Assembly (NCBI GenBank): GCA_027257055.1
Contig: JAPVLO010000133.1
Span: forward strand, 8,357,501 to 8,421,500
Length of the DNA stretch: 64,000 nt
Reading direction: 5' to 3'
Source: Cephalopachus bancanus
Taxonomy: Eukaryota; Chordata; Mammalia; Primates; Tarsiidae
Shown: in pieces, positions 11,455 to 25,453 of the stretch
How positions within the stretch are numbered: position 1 is the stretch's first letter
Layout of the letters: each line of letters starts with the position of its first letter
Made by a program: the position numbers and the translations under genes
The notes under the pieces: generated by a model
Database searches by the model: none
Told to the model about the DNA's origin: nothing
What the model saw: only the letters and a program-made list of their open reading frames with translations

Positions 11455-12195
11455 GTTTTTTATTTCTGTGACTTTAGAGGGTATAAGTAATTTTTGGTCA
11501 CATGGATGCATTGTGTAGTGGTGAAGACATCTGAGCTTTGAATGCACCCTCCAACCCCACATGTGCACATTGTGCCAACAGGTGACTTTTCGTCCCTCTA
11601 CTCTACCCCCTCAGCCTTCTGGGTCTCCAGTGACCATCACAACCTCTCTGTACCTCTACAGACCTTTCGTTTAGTTCTCACTTATGAGTGAGAACATGCT
11701 CTTGGCTTCCCACTTCTGCATCCCTTCCCTCAGAATGATGGTCTCCAATTCCATTCCAGTTGCTGCAAAAGGCATGACTCCATTCTTGTCGTGGCTGAAC
11801 AGTATTGCATGGTATTTGCATATGCCACATTTTCACTATCCACCGATGGAGCACTTAGGTTGATTCCACATCTTTGCAGTTGTGGATTGTGCAGCGATGA
11901 GTGTGCAGGTGCAGCATCTTGTTTATATAACGACCCCTGGGTAGATCCTAAGCAGTGGAATTGCTGAATCGAATGGCAGGCCTACTTCCAGCTCTTAGAG
12001 ATGTCTCCATACCGATTTCTATAGAGGTTCTACCAGTGGACACTTCTACTGACAGCACGTGTGCATTCCTTTTCACATTTGATGTTTCTTGATTTTTAAA
12101 TAATGTCCATTCTGACCACAATAAGGTGGTATCTCACTGAGATTTTGCTTTGCATTTTCCTGATGATTAGTGATGTTGTATATTCTGCTGATAGA
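11455..12195 (-). mobile_element. L1 3'-end fragment (5'-truncated)
   Basis: The minus strand of the L1 ORF2 tail and 3' UTR. Typical reverse-complement phrases are 'ccattccagttgctgcaaaa', 'ggctgaacagtattgcatgg' and 'gtggaattgctgaatcgaat'. No intact coding frame remains. Confidence 0.85.
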
Positions 12196-12347
12196 CTTTT
12201 GAGCAAGAAATTAAAACATTTATGACTAATATTAGGTTTTCCTTGGTTTTCTGATATTTGTACTTCTTAAGGCAATTTCAGGTAAACTGTCCAAGTGCAC
12301 TCAAGATCATGCTTTGTATAAAGTTTTGTCAAAACACAAAAGATAAG

Positions 12348-12630
12348 CAGGGCTCGGTGGCTCAGCCTGTAATCCCAGTACTTTGGGAGGCTGAGGTGAG
12401 TGGATTGCCTGAGCCCGCGGGTTCGAGACCTGCCTGGGCAACTTGGCGAGACCTCATCTCTACAATAGAATCAAAAATTAGCCAGACATGGTAGCATACG
12501 CCTGTAGTTCCAGCTACTTGGAAGGATGAGGTGGAAGGATCGCCGGCGCCCAGCAGGTCGAGGCTGCGGTGGCCGGGAGCGGCCACTGCACTCCAGTCTG
12601 GGTGACAGAGTGAGACTCCAACTCAAAAAA
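12348..12630 (+). mobile_element. Alu, lineage subfamily
   Basis: The head is slightly degraded ('gcagggctcggtggctcag'). The right arm has the hairpin block, followed by a short A8 tail. The flanking duplication is poor (aaaagataa / gaaagatga), so it is older than the copy at 9717. Confidence 0.92.
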
Positions 12631-12914
12631 AACCATGAAAGATGACCCAGTACTCTGCATATAGGTATCTTTTTGCCCTATTTTATTAAAACTTTAATCT
12701 TTTTTTAAAGTTCTTATTTCCTGCTTCTACATTGCTATATATAACCATGTATATTCCTATGCTACTCCTATTTATTCCTCTAAAGTTTGTGTCCAAATAT
12801 ACATTGGTATATATGCTTCAGTTTCAAGAAGCAACAAGAAAGCACAGGTGTCTTCCCACGGTCACAGCACTTGAGATTTCAATGTTGCTCCCTTCCTTCC
12901 TGTCCCCTAGGTAC

Positions 12915-13085
12915 ACAGTGCCCTGTGCTGGCCGTGTTAAGCTTGAAGCTCATTACACGTTCACGTACATGACCTCATTTGATCTTCACAGGAACACTGA
13001 ACGCTAGAACCAGGACGCCCACTTTACCGATGGGGAGGCCAAGACTCCCGGAGCTAAGTGACGTTCTCAAAGTCATAAACCATGG
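12915..13085 (-). repeat. MIR-like ancient SINE fragment
   Basis: The pattern 'cctcatttgatcttcacagg', 'ctttaccgatggggaggcca' and 'taagtgacgttctcaaagtc' is the reverse complement of the MIR core and 3' half. Confidence 0.55.
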
Positions 13086-13089
13086 GGAA

Positions 13090-16000
13090 AAGAGCTGACT
13101 CTCGAGACACACGTGTGGCTGCATGTCCATGGTCTGCTCAGACACCCTGAGTAACTTCTCTGGGAGTGGCACCCAGGAGTAGAGGTACACAGTGTTTCTC
13201 GGCGGCCTTAGCTTGGGAACTTAATGAGTCTCCAACACGACGGGGTCCCCAGTGAGGAGTTTATTGGTTTGTTTGCTTCTGTCTGAGGACATTCTCTTTT
13301 GAATGTGCTCCTGGGGAATAGGATCACACACTTGCTTGCCACCAATAGAGCATGAATGGGGGTGTCATTTGCATCCATGAGAGTACCCAGCGGAGTCCCA
13401 CTCAGGTGCAGACAGACTTTCTGAAACCCTAGACCTGTGTGCCCTGTGGCCTCCCACCATGCACGCACTTCAGAGCTCAGACGATGCATGTGACTTGAGG
13501 GTCGCCGCCTCCCCTGTGTATTTAACAAGGACACCGCCTACATGGGGCATAGGCATCACTGTTTTCAGTCACCAAGTATCTTTGATTTTGCCTCTCGGAC
13601 ACTTGATGACTTGGGAGCTGCTTTGCCTTGTGGTTCACTGAGACCCCATCAGAATGTTTTGTCCTTCAGAGGGCAGAGAGTCATGATCGTGATTTTACCT
13701 ACAAAGTTTTATCCTCCTGACCTATCAAATAATTGACAGTGTATGACTCAGATCACAGGCACCAGACATTTCACAGAGGGGGAAACAGACTCAGGACCTT
13801 GGTTTCCCCATCAGAGCATGAAGAAGCTGAGCGAGGGGCCTGGACTGCTTTGCTTTACCAGGCAGAGACACACGTGCTGGCCGTGTGCTCTCCCTGTTTC
13901 CATTACGTGTCCACAGAAGCCCTTTCCATCCTGCTGCAATTAGACCATGGGCCCAGCGTATGGAGAAAGAATTATAACACTGTTCTAAACACAGTGGATG
14001 TGTATATACATTCAGAGGCATGGCAGAGCAATTCATTCCTGCTGGCAGCATCAAAAAGATAGAGTCTGTAGGGTCTTGGTGGTCCAAGGCACGCCCTGCT
14101 TGAGAAGAAACAGCACCAGCAGATAGCATGAGGATTCATGTGACACACAAGAACAGGTCTGACAGGCAGGTATGCGGAATAAGGAACAACATGAGTCAGG
14201 AGGGAATACTCAGTGTCCAGTGCTCGAGAAATAAAGCTGGTTAGACATGTTTGTTCAGTTATGTTTAATGGACTTTAATTAACTGCATTTCGTGTGTCAT
14301 AAGATAGAGAAGAAGCAAATGCAACCCAGTCTTGACTCTAAGAGCTTGCCGCCTATTCAAAGAAAAAGACACACCAGCACATATCAAACACAACATGGTG
14401 CATACGTGAAAGGAGAGCACAGCATACAATAAAAGTGGAGGTGAAGGCATGGAATTGAGTCCAGGGAATTCAAAGAAGGCTTCCTGGGGGAAGCTGAGCT
14501 GAACCTCAGAGAGCAAGGAGTCTGACAGGTCAAGAAATGCAAGGAGACATGAGAGCAGTCATGGCCTGTACTTCCCATTCCACGCGTCACCTGCTCAGTG
14601 TCTCCCACTCCAGAGTGAAGGAAGGCAGGCACAGCATCTCTCTGTACTCCCAGGACCTACCCTGTCTCAGTAACCCTGTGTTTGATGATGAAATGCATAC
14701 ATGGGAGTGCATGGCCAAGGGTCAGGTCATGCATGAGCCCTGGCTTCATCCCCCAAGTGATAAGGCGGTGGAACGGGGAGTCATCACAGCAGATTTCTAT
14801 TCTGAATCACCCTAAAGAAGCTCAGGAATGGTCCTTACAGGACAAAGCCAAAACCAAATAACTGGGGAGGGTTTTGCTGTTATGATGGTGAGGATGAGGC
14901 TTTGGAAAGGCTTCGGGGTGGCAGGCATGACACACATTCTGGAGATGAAACTCTTAGGGATTCAGCTTGGATGTGGAGGCAAATGCAAGGCAGTTATCGA
15001 TGGTGTCATGTGTCAGTAACCAGAGCGTGACACCAGCATTCATGACAGGAAATGTAGGCAGGACAGCAAACTTGGAAAGGGAACACGATGAGCTCAGGAC
15101 ATGGCAGGGTTAGGATTCGTGTAGAATCCAAGTAGATCTCTCTGGTGGGCAGTTGTAGACCCAAGATGGGAGCTTCAAGGAGAGGTCTGGGTTTAAGAAG
15201 TGAATTTGAAGCATGTATCCCAGTGCCTCTGGCAGAGGATAACAGAAAACTGATTGAAACTGACTTGCAGAAAAATGTAATGCCTCAAGTGACAGAAAGT
15301 CTGGAGGCTAGGGGAGATTTGGGCCTGGGTCATTTGATAACTCCACAGCATCATCAAGAACCCAAGTTTGTTCATCTCTCCCCTCTGTTCCCAAGGTGAC
15401 AGGATGTCTATGGCAGCTCCAGAACTTACACGCAGATGCCACAGCACCCAGAAAAGGGAGAAAGCCACCTTTGTCTGTGCTGCCTTCTTAGGCATGAGAA
15501 GACCTTTCCCAGCAGCTTCCACTAGAATTCTAGGAGTGTTTCCTTGGCCATGCTAGTTCCGTGGGCTCTCCTTAAAGAAGCCACTGGCAAGAGGAACAGA
15601 ATTACCCTGAGGGAAGCAATACTCAAAATGTACTTCCCTGGGATTGGAGATGAAGCTGCATCCTCAGAAGCACAAGGCTGAGCAGAAAGCAGCAGCATTC
15701 TAAATAAAATCGAGGTTTTTATGAAAATGAGAGACAGGTGGAATCGGAGACCAGGAGATGAGAGTGCAAATAAAGAGGGAAGCACCCTGGAAGCACTGAC
15801 TTTAGGGCACAATGGGAGGCCAGGAACGGCCAGGAGGCACATGGAAGGAGCATCAGAGACCCTGGGAACACACTCAAGGACCATCTCCCCTAAAGGTTGC
15901 AGGGAGAGAGACCCAACACAGATTTTATCACTGCACAAATGCTGCAAAAAGTGGGTGACCTGATATATCCTAGTTCCCATGAGAAAGGGTCCTGTGTTCA

Positions 16001-18240
16001 CAGTAACCACCTGGAACAGCTCTCTCAGACACTTCTATTTGAGTGGAATTTATTAGTCTAATTCTCATATACTTAGTGTATAATTCCATAACACTAATTC
16101 TTTGACTTTGTGATTTAGCATATTAGGAAATCTACCAGAGGCAGATCCTGATTTTCAGTTTTAAACGACCCTTCGTAGTAGCAGCTGGCCTGTCAGTCAG
16201 TCACAGTTCAATGCCAATTAACACATGCCTTTGCATGATTTCATTCCCATCCGGTGGCTTCTGACTGTGACCTGGTTTCTCAAGCCATCTCCTCGCCGTT
16301 CCAACACACACACTTGAAATGTACCCATTTCAATTCTTCTGCTCTCAGGAGTGTCCCATCTTACACAGTACCTCAAGTCATGGCCATGCTTGGAAAGCCC
16401 TCATCTGCCTCTTTGTCCATTTGGAGAATTCCTGTTTGCTCATCAGGACTGTCAGTGCTGAGGTTGCCTCTGCTGGCAGAATCCCCAGATGTGCCCAAGA
16501 CACCCACGTGGTCCCATGGGACTGCCTGCAAAACTTCACTGGAACCCTTCCCACACGTCTGCATCCTCTACTAGACAAGGGATAAAATAATCTTAAATAA
16601 AGAAATACCTTCTGATACCAGGCTCCAACCCCAGAAATGATGTTAGGAAAATAGCAGTGTGTGTGCAGTGGTGATATGAAGCCCAGTCCCAGTGTCTACT
16701 TTGTAGAGTACAGGACCCCATAAGCTCTAGCATGTATTTAAGCACCATGACCCATGTTGTATTAATTGACTGTAATAACTGTATCTTTTTGGTAGACAGA
16801 TATTGTAAAGATCACATTTTAACTACGTTTCTGCCTTTTCTTAAATAACAGAACCAAGACCTGCACACAGAAGAACATCTGTTTTCTCACTGAGAGCCAG
16901 GGTGGCACTGCGCCCGTGCCCTTCTCATGTTTACGCAGCGACCCTGGGTGTAAACCCCCACCATGTAGCAATGTGTAGTCATAGTCACCAAATAGCTACC
17001 ATGTCCGTAAAACGTTCAAAATTTTTCCAGGAGTATTTTTGGGTTTTCTCATTTTCAACTTATCTGTGTAAAGGTGAGGAACAGGAAGCCAGCCTAGAAA
17101 CTTATCAACAGGGACCAATTAAATGTGAAACTGATGGAGTTAGGGCACACTGTAGCTGTTAAAACAAAAGAGATAAACTCAAAGTAACAACATGGGGAGA
17201 CGCTCTGCACATAGTTTATTGAAGACGTGCTGCCGGTCAGCTTTTTATTTCGTATGTGGATAGTGAAGTGAGGACCAAGGGGAGACCCTAACTTAACCTA
17301 TACAATGACCACTTATGTACCGAAACCCTGAACCGTTCCCCACATCTTTAAAATTTTTAAAAAAAACCTATTTCTGTATACACAGAAAATACGTATTTAG
17401 TAGCAACCTCTGGAGGAAGAGAGCAGTAGAGGGGGGAGAGGCTTACTTTTCTCTTTTTTTACTTCACAGAAGTGTGTGCTGTTTCCCAGATAGGTTCACA
17501 ATAATAAGATAAAACACACACAAAAAAATTGCACGAGGAGAACTTACCATTCTAACCACACATGGCAACTGAATCACGTGCGGCCTTGTCTGTGATAACT
17601 CACGTGTGGACCAATACATCCACTCCCCTCCATTCCTCTTCATTTTCCTTGTCTTGCTTTTTCTTTGCCCTTTCCTCCTGCTTCCTTCTTTTCTTCTCAT
17701 TTCATTTCTCCTTGTTTGTTCCATGTCCTCCTGTCTTCCATTTCTTTTCTCCCTGCCCCTAAACTGGACCCCTGACAGGTCCCTACGTAGAAGCATCTGA
17801 ACTGTATTCCGACCACCTGAGAAGGACTGAGGTCAAGACAGAAGGCCGTCAAGATCCAGAGGTTGACCACTGAGATTTAATACAGAATTCTACTCCTGAA
17901 GCCCAGGGTTTTGTTTCTTCACCAAAATGTGTTGAGAGCTTCTCCTGCTGCACCAGATAAGAAAGGAGAACACCTACGGTAGAGGAGCCACCATTACTCA
18001 GGGAGGATGGGCAGGTGGTTGCCACAGCAACCGCCAGTGAGTAGGAAGGGCTGGAGAAGGACATGAAGGACTTGGGTGTCTTGCCTTGATGGCTAAAAGT
18101 TGGTGTCATTGAAGGAACTGAAATTGGAACTGAATTGAATGAAACACATTGAATTGCAAAACTATTCAAAACAAAAGACCAACCTGAGGCAGCAGCTCCT
18201 CATGGATTCACTTAATTAATATATGGTTGCAATTCGGTGT
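13090..18240. other. Long intergenic stretch, no gene seen
   Basis: About 5 kb with many short unrelated open frames on both strands, none with a recognisable protein motif, and no RNA gene. It is ordinary non-coding mammalian DNA of mixed composition. One exact 29-base word here (15812-15840) recurs at 25838-25866; see findings. Confidence 0.55.
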
Positions 18241-18244
18241 ATGA

Positions 18245-18375
18245 TGTATATCAAACTCTGCCAGGTGCTTAAAAGAGGTTCTCCCTGAACTCTCAAAATA
18301 GCTAAGTGATGCATTATCCCTACTTTACAGATGAAAAGACTGAGGTTCAGAGAAGTCAGATAATCCCTCCCATGT
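18245..18375 (-). repeat. MIR-like ancient SINE fragment
   Basis: 'tatccctactttacagatga', 'aagactgaggttcagagaag' and nearby words are the reverse complement of MIR ('cctcatctgtaaaatgggga' in the consensus). Confidence 0.6.
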
Positions 18376-18907
18376 CATCAACTACGAGTGAACATCTGGT
18401 CACTCTCAGCTCTCTCCTGGCTGAAACCAGCAAGGGATTTTTGTGGGATCATGTCAGAGGCTTCATGAAGCTGTGGGTTTACCCACAAGTTCCCAGTGAA
18501 CCTCCCAGCTCTCTGCAGTTAAGCATCAGGTGTTCAATGTGTCCAGTGTTGAGTGACTTCTACTTCATGTAAGAAAGCTGGGGAAAAGTGGAGAATCTTT
18601 TCAGAATTAAGCTAGAATCCAAAGGAGTATGTCTCTCTCAATACATACATAATGTATGCAGGTATTTATTACTTATGTATGAAAAATTCTTGTGCATATT
18701 TTTATGTCTTCAGGTAATGTTTCCACTGCAGTGAGACAGACTACAAACTTCTTTCACCTGCAGAGAGAGGAACATGAGGTGGTGTTCTTCACAGTTCTAG
18801 AATTTGGCTCCCAGAATTCCAATTTCTATCTCTGATACCAAGTTGCTCCCAGAACAACAGTGAGACATTTGTTTGTGTAGAAACAAGAAGACTCAGATCA
18901 AGAAGGG

Positions 18908-18910
<3 letters not shown>

Positions 18911-18990
<80 letters not shown>
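18911..18990 (+). repeat. Compound (CT)n(GT)n microsatellite
   Basis: About 45 nt of CT repeats directly followed by about 35 nt of TG repeats, uninterrupted. Such tracts are length-polymorphic and can adopt non-B DNA. Confidence 0.97.
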
Positions 18991-18991
<1 letters not shown>

Positions 18992-21034
18992 AGTGGGGTC
19001 TGGTCTCTGAAGCAGTGGGTATGTGTTTGAACCAGTATAAGCCAGTCTCACAAGTTAACTCCATTTTCATACGCTCTGCATCTGATGCACTTTTACTGCC
19101 AGGGCGAGTCACACGCAAGGGCAGTGATTTGTGATCGGTCTGAAGAGGTCCTAATCTGGGGACTCCCCGCCCTCCTCCCCACCTACCGCCCTGCCGTGAA
19201 CAGGGTCAGCTGAAAACACGCCTGCGTCACAACTGAGGGAGGCGACAGAGGGAAGCCAGCTCTTGCGTTTTCACACCAAGCTCCGCCCAGGTGAGCGGAG
19301 GCCAGTCTGGTTCCCTCTATGCCCATGGGGCTGCGGGCTGTTTAGGGAAGGGCTGTCTCCCTGCAAGTCCGTGTGCTTCTTGATTGGCCTGAAATCCAGA
19401 TGTATGGGTAAGAAGTTGCCAGAGCAGCTCCTACACAGACATCAAGAATGACAGTGGAGACACTCAAGCCATCCCTACCAAAACACACCCTCTCGGCATT
19501 CACATATTTTGTTTAGAATACTGTTTTCACACTGCAAACCCATAAAGCCAGCGTGTGTCTTGGCAGGTTCCGTGTGGCCCATGAACTCACATCCAGAGCA
19601 CACCATGCTGAGTTTTGAGCAGGTCACAAGCGACTGTGCTGTCCTCTGACTCGTGGCCTGTATGCCTCCTTCTAAACAAAAAGCTGCAGGAGCAGAAATG
19701 GAAGGTGGCAAGGTTTTGAGTGAGATGACTGATACTGCACAGAATCCATGCAAACGGCAAGGTAAAGGGGACTCAGCCTGGGGACAAGAGGAATCAAGTG
19801 GCTTATTCTGCTGCATGACCCCAAGTGCGACAGATCACTGAGGCTGAGAGCGCAAGTCTAGAGGGTGACCAGGATGACTGACAGATTGCGACGCAGTACC
19901 GTAGCCCCAGAGATCCCCAGAGGGAAGGCTCTGTGTTTGAGAAGCCAAAGAAGTGACCTGAGATGCTGGGGAGGCCTGGGCTTCCCTCAGGGAATCGCAT
20001 CCAGGGACTGCAATGCCAGAGCTCCAGCTGGATGGGAAAACCCAGCCACGACTGCAAACTGCACAGGTGGTGCAGCATCTTGCACTGGCAGGTGCGGGGT
20101 TGAGAGGAGGAAGGAGGGATGGCCTTCCAGCACGCAGGCGCAGTATGAGAATGTATACACAGAACGTACACACGAGGCTGCAACTTCTCTCCAGGGGTGG
20201 GATGTTCTAGCTTAATGAGCTCAAGGTGAACTCCAGGGAACCCAGGTCATGGGCATTGATGCAGGTGCCTGATCGGGTCTGAACCAGCCCGACTTGGGCT
20301 ACCTGGAGGAAGGGCGTACTAGACCCTCCCTGTGCACAGCTGTGACATGTGGTCAGCCGGGAAGGACAATTGGCCCCAGCCTCAGCCTAACCTGCACGCC
20401 CAAGTATGACATCTGGGCTGGGCACCCCAGGGAACATTCAGGAACTTGCGTGCAGAGATAGTGGGGGGACAGGACATCTGGGCCGGGCACTCCAGGACCC
20501 CTACTTGGGGGCCATGCCCAGGGCGTGCTCGAGTTGTCACTGAGTTATCACCCTACATAGATAATGTCAGAAACAGGTAGACCTGTGCTCCTAGACCTTT
20601 TGTAGTTGTCCACCCTGAACAAGTGTGGCTGAGCTGTGTGCTGGTGATTCTTCCCCACATGGGTCACACAACCGTGGTCTCCCTAAGTCCTGTAGTGCCA
20701 CCTACGGTCCCAATCAAGAAAGCGTTGGCTGAAAACAAAACCTAGATTTCAGGAAGTCTCCCAGGTTAACATTAGCATCTTCATCTCTTAATTATGTTTT
20801 GCCTTGCGGGTTTGACTGAATGAACTGACTGTCTTTCTGGAGGGCAATTTGGCAACATGGAATATGAGATTTGGAAATGTTCAGACCCTTTCACCCAGTA
20901 ATTATTTCCCTTTCTAGGAAATGGTGTGAGACAAAGACACATGTATAACAGTATGCATTGCAGTATTATTTCAAAGACCTTAATGTGCAAATGATTGCAA
21001 TACAAGGGACCCAAAAAATCAACATATATTGGTT

Positions 21035-21815
21035 TCTATTTATTTTTAAAAATTGTGTATTGATTTCTACATGTTTAATCATCAATCATGGCCGGGCTCA
21101 TTGGCTCAGCCTGTAATCCCAGCGCTTTGGGAGGCCGAGGTGAGTGGATTGCCTGAGCCAGTAGGTTCGAGACCCGCCCGGGCAAATAGGCGAGACCTCA
21201 TCTCTACAATAAATAAAAAATTAGCCGGGCGTGGTAGCGTGCGCCCGTAGTTCCGGCTACTTAGAAGGCTGAGGTGGAAGGATCGCCAGAGCCCAGCAGA
21301 TTGAGGCTGCAGTGGCTGGGAGCTTGCCACTGCACTCCAGTCTGGGCGACGGAGTGAGACTCCTACTCAAAAAAAAAAAAATCATCAGTCATCTTCAAAG
21401 TACTCTTTGTCTGATGCAAAGCACCTATAGAGATACTTTTACCACACTCAAAGCAGTTTTTGAACGTATCCATTTTGATGCCTTTTAGTGCTCCTGCCGT
21501 TTTTTGTTCACCTCTTCCACATTGGCAAAATATTTCCCTTTGAGAAAGTTTTTCATTTGGGGAGGCAAAAAAAAAGTCGCTTGGGGAGAGATCAGTTGAA
21601 TAGGAGGGGTGGGCACAGGGGTAATGCTGTTTGGGGCCAAAAACTACTGAATGCTCAGCACAGTGTGGGCAGATTGTTTGTGCAAATCACCCATCACGAA
21701 ATGGGCAAACACACTGAAAGAATTCCCCTCCCCCCTCAAAAAAACCTCACTGAAGCTGCCTCTCACAACACCGACAGATGTTCCACAGATGCAGATGGGC
21801 TCCCAAAACACTCAA
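21035..21815 (-). mobile_element. Decayed mariner DNA transposon (copy 2), interrupted by an Alu
   Basis: Homologous to copy 1 at 270-1040. Its minus strand shows the same degenerate transposase C-terminus (MKNFLKGK-like, EEV and a terminal DRC/EYFEG-like region, heavily frameshifted). An Alu in the opposite orientation to the one in copy 1 sits at 21090-21380, only about 25 bp from the equivalent position. Confidence 0.6.
21090..21380 (+). mobile_element. Alu, lineage subfamily (hairpin block partly lost)
   Basis: Head 'ggccgggctcattggctcag', tail of 13 A, flanked by atcatcaatcat / atcatcagtcat (21078-21089 and 21381-21392). The right-arm palindrome has decayed to 'gtggctgggagcttgccac'. Confidence 0.93.
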
Positions 21816-22969
21816 CTGGTGAGTGAAGCCAGCACTACCAGGGCCTGTCCTCCAAAGATAATTCCAGTTTGTTGGGCCACCCCCCTGTACATCTGTGTAT
21901 GATGGAATATGATGTGTCCTTTTAAAAAAGGTGTCAAAAGAAAGAAAACCACTGTCAGTTGGAATCCTTGTAATTTTTCTCCTTGTAGAAAGATTTTAGG
22001 TCTTTTATAAACTGTCAAAACCCGGAAGAGATAGATAATTCTGCAGGTTACAATAGCACAAAAGCTTATATAATCTGTAACCCACAAAACTAAACAGCCA
22101 TGTGCCTAGCAAATATAATTTACACATATGCTGGAAGACATTGCTGAATGTTGCCTATATGTCAGTCAAGATAAATTATGTGAAATATCTACTATCGGAG
22201 AAAAGTGAAGTCACCAGATGGCAACTTCTTCCCCTTCCTAAAATAAAGCACACGTGCCTTCTCCTGGTCTGTGTCTCTCTAATGACCATGGCGGGGACGC
22301 CTCTCGCCACTCCTGCTCAGGACTCAGGATTCCATCGTGTTACCTACTCAAGAACTTGACACCACTCACCATCACTTCTCTCCTCCTTTGTATGTTCAAC
22401 CTCTCCTCTCAATCAAATCTCTCCCACCAGCTTTAAAACATACCCATGTGAGTGCTATTTAAAATAAACATTAAAGGGATTCCCTCATTCAAATCTGCTC
22501 CCTCCACCTCCTCACTTCTAGCAAATTATCATCCCAGTGCCGCCGCTCCCTTCACAGCCCACCTTCTGAACTTCCCACGTTCGCTGTTGCAGTGTTCACA
22601 CCTCCTGCCCAATCCTATGCCCACTCCAGACTGACATGTGACCCTGTCACCCCAGCAACACTGCTCCTGTAAAGTCATGTGTGGCTGCCCCATGACGAAA
22701 TCCATGGATTTTTTTTTCCGGTGTTGACTGTAGAGTCTCAGCCATCGTCACACTCTTGATGGATCCTTTCTCCTGAAATCCTCACTGTTCTTGGTCTTCC
22801 TCTTTCCCACCTCCCCCTGTGTTTCCTTCATGGCTCATTCTCCTCTTCCTGGCTTGGATCCCACCCCACCTGCTATCTTCATAGTTACAATATCAATGAC
22901 CACCTACCTACAAATAACTCACAAACACTAATTTCTACCCCCACACTTTTCTCTGAACTTGGGAAACAC

Positions 22970-23046
22970 ACACACATGCACACAAACATGCACATGCACA
23001 TACACATGCACATACACAGACACACATATGCACACACGCACACGCA
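22970..23046 (+). repeat. CA-rich simple repeat
   Basis: Irregular CACACA/CATGCACA units over about 75 nt. The surrounding 21.9-23.4 kb holds no recognisable gene. Confidence 0.85.
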
Positions 23047-23404
23047 ATGACCAACTGACTTCACTTCCCTAAGGCATCTCGTTCTCTATTTGATCAAAAC
23101 TTCACTGAGATTTTTCCTCCAAATGTGCTACCTTCTAACACTCTCTTTCAATTCTATAAATGGCCTCACACCCCATCCAGTTATACAAACCATCAAAGCC
23201 GTCGGTGGCACCTCCCTCTCCTTCACCAGCCACACTTACCCAGCCCCAAGCTCTGCCTCCTGAATCTGTCCTCTCTCTGTGTCTCTTGTCACACCAATCA
23301 AGATCACCATCCTCTCTTAATTGCCGAAGTCTCACTAGTGTTAATAGTCCTAACAGTTCTCTTCTTTTCCATTTATCTGCTTTCTTGTCTAAATGCACTA
23401 GTTA

Positions 23405-23880
23405 AAACTTCTAGTCCAGTGTTGAGCTGCATTGGTGAGAGAGGTCATCTTCATCTTGTTCCTGATCTTACAGGAAAACATCCATTTTCTCGCAATTAGA
23501 ATAACGTCGAATAGCTGTAGATGTGCCTCACCAAGCAGAGACATTTCTCCTCTACTCGTTGTTTGCTGAGGGGCCTTATTAGACATAAGTGTAGGATTTT
23601 GTCAAATGCTTTTGCTATATCCATCAACAGAATCCTATGATTTTTCTTCTTTAACCTGTGGATGGGGTGGATTGCAAGAATTAACTTTCAAATGCTGAAA
23701 CAGCCTCCACACTTGGAATAAACCCTACTTGGTTGTGACATAATTTTTGCAGACATTGTTACATTCAATTTGCTCCTCCTCTGTTGAGGATTTTTGCATC
23801 TGTGTTCATGAGGGATGTTGGTCTGTCATTTTCCTTTCTTACAATGTCTTCGTCTGGTTTCGGTATTAGGGGAAGGGATT
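23405..23880 (-). mobile_element. L1 ORF2 internal fragment
   Basis: Reverse complement of an L1 reverse-transcriptase region. Phrases such as 'tgcttttgctatatccatca', 'tgtggatggggtggattgca' and 'tctgtgttcatgagggatgt' are typical. Truncated at both ends and non-coding. Confidence 0.82.
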
Positions 23881-23884
23881 CACT

Positions 23885-25441
<1,557 letters not shown>

Positions 25442-25453
25442 AAGACCACTGCT

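Noticed and set aside
17464..17800. Lys/Arg-rich frames on the minus strand and hydrophobic frames on the plus strand
   Set aside because: They arise from a T/C-rich low-complexity stretch and show no motif or splice context.
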